Positions 23,133-35,312 of a stretch of 64,000 nucleotides of DNA are shown here, piece after piece; position 1 is the stretch's first letter, and every line of letters begins with the position of its first letter. The position numbers and the translations under genes are program-made. The notes under the pieces are model-generated. The model saw only the letters and a program-made list of their open reading frames with translations, was not told the DNA's origin and ran no database searches. This DNA comes from Glandiceps talaboti (taxonomy: Eukaryota > Hemichordata > Enteropneusta > Spengelidae). The DNA is taken from NCBI RefSeq assembly GCF_964340395.1, contig NC_135560.1, forward strand, positions 10,299,098-10,363,097. The letters run 5' to 3'.

Positions 23133-23276
23133 AAACAATAATGTACGCCCTCCCAGCCCATAATGGACGAAAGCAAACTTTGAACGACATAATGGGCGAG
23201 GCGACAGCCGAGCCCATTATGGAGTGCAAAGTTTGCTTGAGTCCATTATGGACTGGGAGGGCATACATTATTGTTA
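23133..23276. mobile_element. 144-bp fold-back element
   Basis: Nearly the whole segment is an inverted repeat. The left arm runs AACAATAATGTACGCCCTCC through GCAAACTTTG to ATAATGGGC, and the right arm is its complement ending GGGAGGGC and TACATTATTGTT. About 9 in 10 positions pair over 60-70 bp, with a loop of only about 10 bases around 23204. It encodes nothing. The end motif AATAATGTAC recurs in a small palindrome at 23612-23634, which may mark the far end of a larger insertion. Confidence 0.7.
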
Positions 23277-23611
23277 TTATTTTATAGCTTTGCCAATTCC
23301 AATGAATTTGTAGACCGAGAAACGCAAAACAACGTATAATATACACAGCGCTGAACATCGTCTGCCATGTTCGGCCCGGAAGCTGAATACTAATCATAGC
23401 GACACACGTACGTACACGTACACACACATATACACTTCAATGAACTGCTGTGAACACAATTTGTTTCATGAATGCGTTGTATTTTTAAACAGTGGAAATG
23501 ACAATCATAAGTAACAACATACATTTCGAAAAGATACCTAGTCGTATGAAGAAACAGAACAAATAAGCTTGTATTGTTATGCTCGTTCCGGGGCCGCGAT
23601 GCCCAATAACG

Positions 23612-23649
23612 GAGTACATTATCAGTAATAATGTACAGCGATGACGTCA
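23612..23649. promoter_or_regulatory. GTACATTAT palindrome plus palindromic CRE
   Basis: GTACATTAT and ATAATGTAC form a 9-bp stem around CAGTA, echoing the end of the fold-back element at 23133. TGACGTCA (23642-23649) follows within about 10 bases. The combination may be the border of a mobile element that carries a CRE-like site. Function is unproven. Confidence 0.3.
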
Positions 23650-23689
23650 CAAAATTCACTGGAATTGGTAATGCTATAATATAATTGGT

Positions 23690-24065
23690 AATACTGTATC
23701 ACCCAAAAGAAGCTGCTCTGCTGAAACCATGGTTCGCACACGGGGTGTTTCCCCCAGTTTGCCGAATGATTACTTCACAGTCATAAAATAAGTGAATAAT
23801 TGTTTCATTTTCCAGACCACAGAAGGTACAGGCGGCAGAAGGAACTCTTGGTGGGATCATTTTATGTAAATGTGCATTTGTCATCAAAATATTGAGTGAT
23901 TGTTTCCATTGGAAGTTTCTAAGATTTGTGCATGTGTCAATTGTAAGTTTAAAGGGTAACTGGTAAATAGATTCCCAATCGTGAACATTGGTTTCAAGAG
24001 CTAAATTAAAATTAAAAAAATTAGGCGGGATTAAACATTTAGAAATTAGTAATAATGAGTAACGA
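23690..24065 (-). pseudogene. LINE fragment: C-terminal zinc-binding region of a reverse transcriptase
   Basis: The minus-strand frame (in frame from about 24059 to a TGA near 23696) contains the pattern W..IY.LP.K.TIDT....F, then TNAHLHKM, then C-x2-C and H-x4-C (CTFCG, then ETIIHLFYDC). This order matches the region after the reverse-transcriptase domain of many non-LTR retrotransposons (the zf-RVT type). The frame is not interrupted inside that region, but neither the polymerase core upstream nor the expected Trp-rich continuation downstream is present, so it is a piece truncated at both ends. It is part of the presumed intron of receptor gene 2. The clade (L1, Tx1 or other) cannot be decided from this piece. 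Confidence 0.75.
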
Positions 24066-25974
24066 TTCTGGTTTTACAGTGATACATGTTGTAATAAGCA
24101 TCTGTATATTCAATGTTGTCTAACTAATTTGCCGGCTAATCAACGTTATAGTGACGATTGGAACAGCAGAGCGAGAGAGTACTTCCCCCATTTAAACACA
24201 ATATATCGATAAACTGCACGGAATGCCTGTCAACCAACGTTACACTTGATGATTTGAACTTTCCCTTAAAGGGTACGGTCCCTCACTTTATTCAATGTTA
24301 CATAAGCACCTGCCGCCAATTTATGAAATCTAATAACTTACTTTTGTTTCCTGTGGATTAGTGCACGGATCTTCGGACTATGAATATGAGTGCGAATGTA
24401 AATATGACTATCATGCGAAGACGAATACGAATTTGAATATGAAACACATTACACACTTAATTTTATGGATGGATATGCATGTTGTAGTTCTGTACAACCC
24501 TGTCAGATTATGAGATTAATATGGTTGTCATTATAACTATTTAGGGCTATATCCGGTCTTCACCCGTCCCTTTGAGACCTGGACTATTCAATTTTCTAGA
24601 AGGGGAGACCGGTACGCCTTGACAGTGTCAAAGCTCCGCGCAAACTCATATCACTACTTACTTCGACTGATACTTACACTCTTCAAAATCATTTTGGATG
24701 TATTCAACAACTAAAGGGCATACTATTTTTCAGCTAATTTTCTGGGTACCACCAGTTCACGATAATACAAAGCTGGCCCCGCTCTTTTCAACATGGATTA
24801 GATATTTTTGAAATTATGCAACTCTAGCTCCAAATGTCTTCGTCACTATGTAAGGGGCATGAGGAAAGTTTTGAAAAACAAAACACCTGCCAATAGGAAA
24901 AGTGATGATGTAACATTCTTCGCTTAACTCAATGCTCATTACTCAGGTGCCAAAATAATGTCCTCTGGGTTGGTTTCTTTTAGTCTATCTAGCAGGGAGC
25001 AGCAGCCTCCTTTAGTATAAAAAGCCTTACACGGGAAGGAGACCACTATAGAGAATTCTCAATAATGGTCTGAGGTTAAACAGAGCAGATGGAGATATTG
25101 ATCCAGCATTTTGATAAATTGTTTGGTGTAAAATTTCAAGTATGTCGTTGAAAACTCTTGTTGAAAACAAAGACCATTGAAGGTTTTGGTATGTTTCAAT
25201 ATAATATGTCAAGCATTCTCATTTGTGTACACTGCTTAGTACTTTTAAAAGGCGTGTCTGAAAAGAACGTTTCCTTACGACATATTTCTGAATCCCAAAG
25301 TAAATTCATGTTCTTGCCATATAACCCTCGGATGCATTATTCTCAGTTATGTTAAATTTGATTGAAGGTAAGCTGACATATTTCCAAATATAATATCAGC
25401 CGACTACGTCAACTTTATACTTCTTCGTCTATTGCGGTCAATATTTATGCCCCGAGGTTTTAATATTAACGAATTTTGCGAAGTGGTTATGTCTGTATGG
25501 TCTTGGTGCGTAATTGAACACAGCATGGCAAGATTTCTATTTGAAAAAGGTTAATGCTTAAATTTCGAAGCAATTAAAGAATCCTAATGAAAAGTAACCT
25601 TATCATAAGGAAATAGCACTTGTCCTTGCCATTGGTTTATACTCGGCTCTCAGGGGGAACTTACAAAGTGGAATAGGGTTGACTGGCGTATATTGTCATC
25701 AGTAAATGTTCCTTCTCTTGACGTTTTACTTTTCATACTATGGAATTTTCCTTTGGGAATAATGTGTAATTTTACTGTTTTAGTTAAAATGGTTGAGCGT
25801 CACTTAAAACGTTGCATCATATCATTCTCTTGAATATTCAAATCGCATGTTGGTTCACCAAAGTCATTTTTGAACGTTTTTGCATATTTCAAGTATTCTA
25901 ACTTGAAAATCACATTTCCGTTTACATTATGATGACGTTAGACAACGTTAGAAAAGTCGACATTTTCTACTTAC
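24066..25974. other. Non-coding stretch
   Basis: No exon recognised. The only structured item is the hairpin at 25039-25075. Two donor-like GTAAGT strings on the minus strand (near 24656 and 24672) have no convincing exon before them. Confidence 0.4.
25039..25075. repeat. Short hairpin repeat, CTCAGACCAC family (copy 3)
   Basis: GGAGACCACTATAGAGAATT leads to ATGGTCTGAGG. Outer arms pair imperfectly, and an inner GAGAATTCTC palindrome sits in the loop. It shares GACCACTATAGA with the copy at 8471. Confidence 0.5.
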
Positions 25975-26040
25975 CAGTAGACCCTGGTTCCAGGCAAGAT
26001 TTCGTAACTCAGTTGGAAGTGTCGTAAACACGTAAGGTTG
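25975..26040 (-). other. Candidate 5' non-coding exon of receptor gene 2
   Basis: On the minus strand, CTACTG is followed by GTAAGTAGAAAATG, a strong splice donor at 25974. It lies 4 kb upstream of the receptor 2 acceptor and is the best donor I found on that strand before it. The 5' end of the exon is unknown, and no clear TATA box precedes it. The link to the receptor is positional only. Confidence 0.2.
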
Positions 26041-26662
26041 TGTGTAGAAATATAAATTAAACCGCTAGCGAGAACGAACGCAGAAAGAAGTGACTATTAA
26101 CCTTTAAACGCACTGAAGATCATTTAAAGTGATGGACGAACGTAAACACCTGTACGCCCCGGGCAAAAAGGAGATGAGTTTTCTTTTTGTATGAGCTAAG
26201 CACTCAAGGGTTATTACAGTGCGATCCCTTAAGTTTACAGAAAAAAGAAGAATTTTACATCATGCCATCACGTTTTGTGCATTTCGAAGATTAAACATTT
26301 GTGGAAATCATAGCTGTTTTTCTGTACTTTTATACATGATGATAGAAAGACACACACAACTATACCTTTCGAGAAAAGTATCCTATTTATCCACATTGTA
26401 TCCTAAGTTGAAGTCAAACTATATCGTTTAATATGTACAAAATATACTCCAAATCTGACCAATATTCTAAGTAATCACTCCTGCTGACATGGTAGATTCT
26501 AAAGCGTCCAGGCGTAAATTTACACAAATCTCGCTTGTAGTGTTGAAATTCAACACTGGGGTTAATATATATCTCAATAAAAAGCGTTACGTCTATTCAG
26601 CTTATTCAGAGGAATATTTCTGTTCACTTGTTATTGACATGATATTAACGGGAAACACTATG

Positions 26663-26705
26663 ATATATATATATATATATATAATTACCTGCATACATAC
26701 ATACA

Positions 26706-26733
<28 letters not shown>
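26663..26733. repeat. (TA)n and (CATA)n microsatellites
   Basis: (TA)n at 26663-26683 is followed, after ATTACCTG, by about ten copies of CATA ending near 26733. Confidence 0.9.
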
Positions 26734-26737
<4 letters not shown>

Positions 26738-28969
26738 GTATGTTATTGCGTGATCTGTTCCACGTTTTCAATTCTAGTACATTTCAATCACTATAAAGGG
26801 TTTATTAGTTTATTGGAGTTCATCATGGCGGTACTTCAGATCTTTCCTTTGTCTATTTGTATCGATAGCCCCTGACATGCCATGCATAACACAAAGGATG
26901 CATTTTCTTTTTTGCTTCAACTCCATTAAGTTTAGTTTTCATGATCACTCGCACTTGACACGATGTTTTCTACAATTAAACTGTGGTTCTATTATTAGCA
27001 ACAACACCTGAACCCGCTTCTTTCGCCTTGCTCTCTTACGGTAACTAAGTGTTCACCATCTTGAAATTGACCACAGGGAAATACATATAGACCTCCCATA
27101 AGAAAGGAAAGCCCCGACACATTTCCAAACCGAAAGGATAAATTAATTTCCACTTCACATGTCTTCAAATGTGTTGCCTGTGGTCATACGTCGTACAAAT
27201 GTAATCTACATACAATTTGACTATGCCAAATACAACATTCTAACGTTAGAGTATTCGATCGCCAGAACAATATAGCCGATGTATAGTCTTTGAACCGTAT
27301 ATAGATAATAAGGACTTTAAATCAAAAACGACTTTTGACATAATCTTGGCGATTGAATAATTACCACGAAGGCCAAATAAAAAAAATGTATATTTCAGGA
27401 AACGCGATTGACCCTAGTTTAAGCCGCCGACCATAAATATTCTAATTCAACTCTAAAAAATGTGAAATGGTGAGAATTTACGTCTATTTCCGTGTAAATT
27501 TTCTTGCCATAATCTACTTAATTCCAGAGAAATCGAGTCTTTCAATTATGCAACTACAAATCATTCAATACAGTCTGTATATTGTCTTCATTTACTTCTT
27601 TCATACGTCATCAAACTATCACAGAAGTATTGTGACTGACGAGTATCTTGTCTATGGATCGAAGCAATTTCCCATGAAAACAAATTGTAAAAAAAATTAC
27701 ATAAAACTGCCTACCCTATTTTTTGAAGTCATGTTATCGAAAACAAACATTTTTTTGCCGATGATACATATAACATAAAATTGAGGAAATGATAATTTAT
27801 TATTAAGGGCAGACAAACAGATAACTGCTTTTGACAGTGTTCTATACTATGAAGTAGTTGCAATTGTGTTTAAGCAATTCTCTTTGGACTTCATAAAATG
27901 GCAACCATTAGTAGTATTTTGCTTGCCAATTTTTCTCTGTAGATGTTTAGTTCATGCAATAAAACGTTTTTAAAACGTTGTTTAAACTGTGTTACGACAT
28001 ACACATAGCGTGCGAATAGGTTATTATACATTGGTCGATTAACAACAATTATGTAAACCCGTATTCGTGCAAAAGGGAACTGTAATTAATTTGAATTCAC
28101 TTAGAATAGAATAAGACTTTTCTGTCAAGAAGAACTGTCTTGTCGGACCGCCTAATACTTCAGTAATACCCAGTACTTGTGGCATATGCTTTTCTTCCTC
28201 CTCAGATAATATCTGACTTAGATGGTATTGATTTTCTGCTTACTTTCTCTCCTGGGTACTTCTAGCGCGGAGTAAAAGACGTTTGCATTCGTACCAAGAA
28301 ACGGTAATGAAGCATTTGCCAGACACATGATCTATAAAGTAGACTTTCGGATTGTGGCAAAGGTTGCCGAGTCCACCTACAATTTCGAGATAGTAATTGA
28401 CAATTCTTGACATAATGTATTGCTCGATGATTGTCTCTCAAATAATTCAATCACTTTGTATTTCATTTCAAGATATCATGTAACACGAATAAAAGCAATT
28501 CGATCCATGCACTGTCAGCTATTTTACCATCGTGTAAAGAGTGTACTTCAATAATGAAGACAATTTGTAGGAATATGCCGTGAGAACGTGTGTCAAATGT
28601 GTATGTAAATAAATCTGATGACAGGTTTATTTGATTTGAAGTAGTTGGCAGATCATGTGTTTGTGTATATATGTTTGCACCCACAATCTAATACAATTTA
28701 TTGCTAGAATATTTGCCTACCCGCATACCTTTCTTTACTTATCAATACATGTTTTGTGTGAAATGATGTCATTGATAGGTGTTGAATCGTGTCGATGTCT
28801 AACATTATTGTAAATATAACACTATGTTAGGGATGACAGACCGATTATTTGGAACGCCAAGAGTTATCACAATAATTTGGTTAAAAATACATAAAAATCT
28901 AAAGATATTAACTGATCAAAATATGGCCTTGGAAAATATTAAATTGTACTTTCCCTATTTCCCTATCTC

Positions 28970-29069
28970 GTGAGGAGAGGTAGAGTAGTGATGGTTGGAC
29001 CCAGTATGACGGCCGTCCGTCCATGTGTGTGTGTTCGTCTACCTGTATACACAATATCTCAAAAGGCAC

Positions 29070-29110
<41 letters not shown>

Positions 29111-29160
29111 ATGAAATTTGGTGCAAACATTTGTTACGGTTTTTTGTCACTTGTCACGAA
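28970..29160. repeat. (TTGA)n microsatellite within a dispersed repeat
   Basis: CGTCCGTCCATGTGTGTG and ATATCTCAAAAGGCACT precede ten copies of TTGA (29070-29109), followed by AATGAAATTTGGTGCAAAC. The flanks resemble those of the (TGTC)n repeat at 16913-17400 (TCAAAAACGGCTG, then CGAAATTTGGTACA). The tetranucleotide differs while the flanks are kept, as in microsatellite-bearing non-autonomous elements. Confidence 0.5.
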
Positions 29161-29884
29161 GGAGCACAGGTACACAGGTAAAATAAATAAAGATACATAT
29201 CACAGTAACATGTCATGAACAGTCTCCAAATTTGCTCAGTCTTATACCTCCCATTTCAGTAGACCATCTGAACATCGAGCAATACCTTTGTTACAGTTAT
29301 CACAAGAGCTAATCAGATGTTTGGCCAACTCTGTGCATATTATCTTGCGCTATTACCATATTTTTTGTCAAAATTTGACTCTGATACTAATTTTGACGAG
29401 AATATTTTGGTTAACAAACCTAAAACATGCTATAGGTGTGTTATTTTGGTCAAACAACATATGACTAAGTGTTAGATGAAATAAATGCATACTAATTTGC
29501 CCAATTACCATACGTTTGACAATTTCTTTGTACATCGCTGTGGAATTTGACAAACTTGACTCAAAACACTCTCAGAGCTTACTATTTGTGTCACATGGTA
29601 AATATATGAACTTTTCATTGATGAAGGTCCATACTAATTAGTGTAATTTGCATTTAAGTTGTTATTTTTGATAACTTTGTGTATGTCAATAAACGTTTAT
29701 ATTAATCAAATGAAAGTTACTACTGCACTACTGCACCTTCGTCAAAAAAATATTGGAATATCTTTTATTTCTTGCTTTCTAATTAGACTAATTACCATGA
29801 TTTAGAAATTTTCTAGTAAATCATTGAGACGAAAACTTGCCATAGGTCTAATCTTTGTGTCACAGAATACTTAAAATATTGCGT

Positions 29885-30005
29885 AATTTTTTTCAGGTTC
29901 CTGGTCCAGTGACAGAATACAGGAATTTATCTCTGAAATGTAATATTTTCCAGCCATATGTTTCCAATGATATTATCTGTTTCTTCTGACTGCAATACAA
30001 AACCA
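29885..30005 (+). repeat. Dispersed repeat, CAGGTTC-TGGTCCAGTGACAG family (copy 2)
   Basis: TTCAGGTTCCTGGTCCAGTG, then TAATATTTTCCAGCCATATG and TTTCTTCTGACTGCAATA, matches the reverse complement of 22860-22985 in order and spacing. Confidence 0.6.
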
Positions 30006-31586
30006 TGTATCTTTGCTAACAGTCGACATAAATGTGTACGCTGTAGTTCTAGAATATGCAAAAAAAAAATTATACGTCTGCTTCACATTATGTCTTTGCA
30101 CAAACAAACAAAGCTAATAGCATTCACCCTTAATAAATTTAAAAGCAGCCAAATCAGCAGACAGACCCAATGGCGACGTAGACGGAAATATTTGAAGTGT
30201 GCTGAAAGCATTGGAATACGACAAAGTTGATAAAAGAGCAAAACAGTTGTTTTGTTGCTGAAACTATGCATTAAATATTGACTTTTAACCTTCCAGAGTA
30301 GGACATCTGTTACCTGATTAATGCATATCTAACTCCCTGAAAATCATGATTTATGTCCAAAAATATGCAACGGTTATACAAGAAATGAAAAGCCACTTAT
30401 ATTGTTAAATGGATCGACAGCTTGTGTGTGTATGTGTGTGCCTGTTAATACTGACGACTGAAGAAATCGATCGAGTGGTAGCTAATACAGGTGGAACCAT
30501 GTCGAAAGCAAGATAACTAATGTTATTCACTTTAGTATGTTATTTCCAGAGGAGGGTATACCTTATTCACATAGAAAAAGACATCACAGTGATCAATTTT
30601 GATCTTAACACTACCGCATTCATATCATCGTATTGACGTCTACTTAATGTCAGCAAAAAGTGGGATAAGAAACACCAGGTAATAAAACATGCAAACAATC
30701 AAATGCCATTTTCGTCCGTATCTTGTAAAGCCAGCATGACAGATATTGGTCTAAAAGCTAAAAGCAGACATTACTCTATCACAGGAGTAACTGAATGCTA
30801 TTGTCGCTTCTTGCAGTCTGTCAAATGAATAAACATAGTTACCTCGAACTGTCAAGTAAAGCTGAACAATTTCAAGCATCTATAAAGCAGATTTAATGCC
30901 ATTTGGCATGTTTTGATGAAAGGAGGCCAGGGGAATTAATATTTGTATCAAATTCACTGTCTGCATGTTGTAACCATGACATCATCAGTAGCACGCATAA
31001 AATAAATACTGCTTATAAAAGCAATGAGAGCTTTCGAATCGTGAGGGAAAATGAAGCCGATTTAAAAATGAATAGAAATTCTGCTAATGCGTCTTCATAA
31101 CGTGCAAGAAGTTTATCAATGTCTCGATGCTGCTTGCCTAATTAATGAACAAACTTCGCGAACAGAATTTATAAGCACTATCCTCACATACATTTGTCAG
31201 TTTGACGCTTGATATGTAGTAAAAGTAAAATTGAATATTTTACTTCTCTGAAAACAGTCCACCCTTGATATATTCCCTTTCAAACTCAGAACTGCGATGT
31301 AAGACTTTGTCTGTATGATATAAAAAAGCTGAGTTATAATGCGCACCAAATAAAAGAAGCTAGCAGCCAAATAATTTCATAAGTTGAGGTTATGTGATGA
31401 TGAAAGGATGCCTCCGTACAAGCGTTGCTAGCTCATAATCTCTTCAGATAACATGGGTAGTGCTTATATCCTCAGTTTTACTAGTAATAAGTCCCTACTG
31501 GTACTAGTCTATCTATGTGTATCAATCGAACTGTAAGCAATCAAGTAATTTTAGCAAGTTGGAAATCTAAGGAGCATCATAATACG

Positions 31587-32596
31587 CCCTAGCAAACATA
31601 CATGTATAGAGCTACAGATATAATGTACACATCATAGCAAAACATACATGTATACAGATATAGATGTAATGTATAACGTCATAGCAAACATACGGGTAGA
31701 TACAAATGTAGTATGAACGTCATAGCAAACACAGGTATACGGACACAAATGTAATGTATACGTCATACCAAACATAGATATACATGTCAGATACAAATGT
31801 AATGTATACATAATAGCAAACATAGATATACCTGTCATTATGTGTACATAACAGCAAACATACAGGTATACAGATACAAATGTAGTATGTACGTCATAGC
31901 AAACATACGGGTATACAGATACAAATGTAGTGTGTACGTCATAGCAAACATACGGATATACAGATACGAACATAGTGTGTACGTCAAACAGATATAAACG
32001 TCATAAACAGATATAAACGTCATAGCAAACATTCGGGTATACAGATACAAATGTAGTGTGTACGTCATAGCAAACATACGGGTATACAGATACAAATGTA
32101 GCGTGTACGTCATAGCAAACATACGGGTATACAGATACAACTGTAGCGTGTACGTCATAGCAAACATACGGGTATACAGATACAAATGTAGTGTGTACGT
32201 CATAGCAAACATACAGGTGTATAGATACAAATGTAATATACACATCATAGCAAACATACAGATATACCTGTCATATACAAATGTAATGTATACGTCATAG
32301 CAAACATACATATATACAGACATAAATGGAATGTATATGTCAAATCAAACATACTGATAAACAGATACAAATGTAATGTATGCGTCATACAGATAAAATG
32401 TACTGTAAACGAAATAGCAAATATACGTGTAAACGGATACAAATATACAAGCAAACAAACAAACAAACAAACAAACAAACAGTCATTCATATACAAATGT
32501 AATGTATATGTCATAGCAAACATACGGGTATACCCATACAGATGTAATGTGTACATCATAGCAAACATACAGGTACTATACAGATACAAATGTAAT
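31587..32596. repeat. 45-bp minisatellite, about 20 copies
   Basis: The unit is about 45 bp and contains CATAGCAAACATACGGGTAT followed by ACAGATACAAATGTAGTGTG. The most regular units lie at 32020-32270, and outer copies are diverged or shortened, with an (AAAC)n interruption at 32450-32480. Because 45 is a multiple of three, the minus strand stays open for up to 161 codons with a 15-residue periodicity. I treat this as a consequence of the repeat, since there is no start context, signal or splice site. One more unit-like piece lies at 32942-32970. Confidence 0.85.
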
Positions 32597-32868
32597 TAAA
32601 ATATCATTCTATGCAGAACAGCAGCATAAATGGGTAGCGCATACCACCAGACGTCCAAACAGTACAACAATAAAGACAAAGACTTTCCATTAAACTAAAA
32701 ATATGTCAAACGTGGTCGAAGAATTTTATCCATCTTCGAACGTGCCCATCAGAACTCAAACACCGAGAAACAACAATACCTAAGGGATTGTTTTGATGGA
32801 CAGTGAACGTAAATGTCACCCTTTTCTGGCAATGACTACCAAATATTTTCGATCGGAAAATGTTGAAT

Positions 32869-32869
<1 letters not shown>

Positions 32870-32934
<65 letters not shown>
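32870..32934. repeat. (AAT)n trinucleotide microsatellite
   Basis: About 21 uninterrupted AAT units. A minus-strand poly-leucine frame across it is an artefact. Confidence 0.95.
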
Positions 32935-32935
<1 letters not shown>

Positions 32936-33479
32936 TTAATAATATGTCATTGCAAACATACAGGTATACAGATATTTTAAGCATATAGGCTAAGATATTA
33001 CTGTAGTTCTTTCAATTTAACCCTTCAATATTGCAGTACTGCAACTCTACTCCGTGGCATGATAAGGCTTATTGCATGGTCATTCGTGTCTACAAATTTA
33101 ACATGAGCGTGGGATTTATGCAGTGAATATAGTGCTGTGTGAGAGTTAACCCTAGTTCATCCACTTTCTGTGATCACATAATTAAATGGGAGTCCGATGG
33201 GATTATCTTTTCTTTGCATAGAGTGAACAGTTATACGATTAATTTATATGTAGGCTTGGTTCTAAGCCTCATATGAATTAAGAGACTTTTCAAATTTGAT
33301 ACTTACAAAAGAAATATGTCTATTTAAACCACTTGTATTTAGGTAGCACCTATCAACTATGGAGGTACGCTTGTCATATTTACAATACATATTAATCTTT
33401 ATTTATACTGGATAGCTCTTTAAGTATATAAACACTTGTCTCCCAAGAAGTCCAGTGAACCATCCCTTATGGGTTCAGT

Positions 33480-33640
33480 GTTAATGCAGGAGGAAACCGG
33501 AGTACCGGGGGGGGGGAGCATGCCGTGTTCGGTAGAGTCAATCTGAACGACACTCTTCTTACTTACAGCGTGGTAAATTTAATCAAACACTGAATGGGTT
33601 TGAACCCGTAGTGGTAAGAGGCAAATGGTTACAATACAAA
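33480..33640 (-). repeat. Candidate tRNA-related repeat (SINE-like)
   Basis: GGAGGAAACCGGAGTACC on the plus strand is followed 120 bases later by TGAATGGGTTTGAACCCGTA. On the minus strand the latter reads GGGTTCAAACCC, a good pol III B box. From memory, the first string recurs in dispersed repeats of fish and invertebrates. No A box was found at the expected distance, so this is a suggestion only. Confidence 0.3.
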
Positions 33641-34787
33641 TTTCTGTTGAACAGTACAAGTTTCAATGCTTGCATTTCTCTCTATTTGATAAGGGGAGTT
33701 TTTCCCTAAAATCAAAGCTCGACACTTACAAAGCACACTATGTCTGTCACAGTATTCATTCGTCGTATTAGCCGTGAGATTTATTTCCGATAGCGTTTAT
33801 CGTTAGATGTAGGAAATAATTAATTCCAAGATAAATGGAATGAACCTTCAAACGACGGTTTGGAAGTATTTTCTTTTTTAGAGAGAGAAGTTCTCGTCAA
33901 TAAGGCACGGGACCTGGATTTTGTGTATGTGCACCACAAGGAGTATGTCATACCATACATACAACGGCTGCTTCTATGCCCACGAGAAATTTATAAATAA
34001 ACCTGAATCCAAGATTGCCAAAAGTATCATTTTATCAATCTAAAGTATATTAAGAGGAGCAAGTTATAATCATTGATTAATTAATAGATCGCCTGATAAT
34101 TTTAAAGTTCAGAAACCATTTGAAAACAATTTCAATTAAAATAACTTATATATATGTATATATGTATATAAATATATATATATCTACGAATAAACGGAGA
34201 AACCCCCGAAAACACAAACCACCCAAATATTAAAATACACAACGAACAAACCCTTTTTTTCAAATAGAAGGTCGTGCATCTAAGAAAATATCAATATGAG
34301 ATGAAATTACATTTAGGATTATCTGAAATAATGTTAGCGATTCATCATTTGACTCTCAAGGTAATATACACAGCAGTTGTCATATAATCAATTCGTGACA
34401 AACACGAAGAGTGCTTTGTTATGGTCGTGTTGTGAACATATCCACCCGATAATTCAATCCCCTGGATTGAGAATACAAACAATGAAATCAACATCACATC
34501 AATTCCAACTGTCATATTGTCTCCTTAACAAGATTAGTGTCAAACAGGGAAAACATTTGGCATTGTGTACATATTTCCCCTGGGACTAATATGTTCAGAA
34601 GTAGGTATTCCTGTACTATCACCCTCCTTAATCGTAAAACTGACAATGAACATATCATGATATTCCCAAGAAAGCTGTTTTTCAAGGTGGATGTGTGGTA
34701 TATTTTGCGCAGTTGCAGATTGCAGAGTTTAGAAAGTATTTCACGTTGAGTATTCAACCCATCCATGCAATCTTATAGTCTGTGAAA

Positions 34788-35298
34788 TTAAAGTGGCCAT
34801 ATGGATAAGAAAGGGTTATTCATTTTGATTTTAATAAATAAACCGTTTTTATTATCGTGTTTTTCGATTTGAGTTTGTGAAATAACACAGCCCAAGTTCT
34901 TTTGCAAAAAACTATATAAAATGTGTAAAAGTTTGTTATTGTACGCACAGGAATTGGGTGAAATTAAGTACTTTTCACAAGTAAATACAAATACCTTTTT
35001 ATGCATGATGACGTTTCAATTCAATAATATGAGGAACAATGGATGCCTGCGCAGTGATTATTTGTGTTTACCAAATTTAGTTACAAAGCACTTCCTGTCC
35101 GTACAATCATAGACCCTACACGAAATGGTACAATGTAAATTTTACACATTTACAAATGTAGTTGTACTTTTTCCAACAGACTTGGTCTAATGTTATTTCA
35201 CATTTTAGTTGAAGTAGAAAACCAACTAAACTTACGTAATTTTATTTGAACACAATCTAAAATAAATACCCCAATTCTAATCTACATGGCTACTTTAA
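34788..35298. mobile_element. MITE-like element with TTAAAGTGG termini (copy 2)
   Basis: The left end TTAAAGTGGCCATATGGATA is mirrored by the right end TCTACATGGCTACTTTAA. The inner ends carry TATTCATTTTG-like and AATAAATACCCC sequence, as in copy 1 (8920-9338). About 511 bp, with no coding capacity. Its right border is only about 10 bases from the target duplication of the LTR element that follows. Confidence 0.65.
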
Positions 35299-35312
35299 AC
35301 TCGGATGTCATT

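Larger units (their letters stand above)
26041..31586. other. Long non-coding stretch
   Basis: No gene recognised. It includes (TA)n and (CATA)n at 26663-26733, a (TTGA)n-linked repeat (28970-29200 approx.), AT-rich sequence with repeated TAATTAG-type motifs, and a dispersed repeat copy (29885-30005). Small open frames have no splice context. Confidence 0.5.
32597..34787. other. Non-coding stretch
   Basis: No gene recognised. It includes (AAT)n at 32870-32934, a poly-G tract near 33508, and a candidate tRNA-related repeat at 33480-33640. Confidence 0.5.

Noticed and set aside
31632-32589. Minus-strand frames of up to 161 codons and a possible CRISPR-like array
   Set aside because: A 45-bp unit divisible by three keeps the frame open. 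The array has no repeat/spacer structure and the DNA is eukaryotic.
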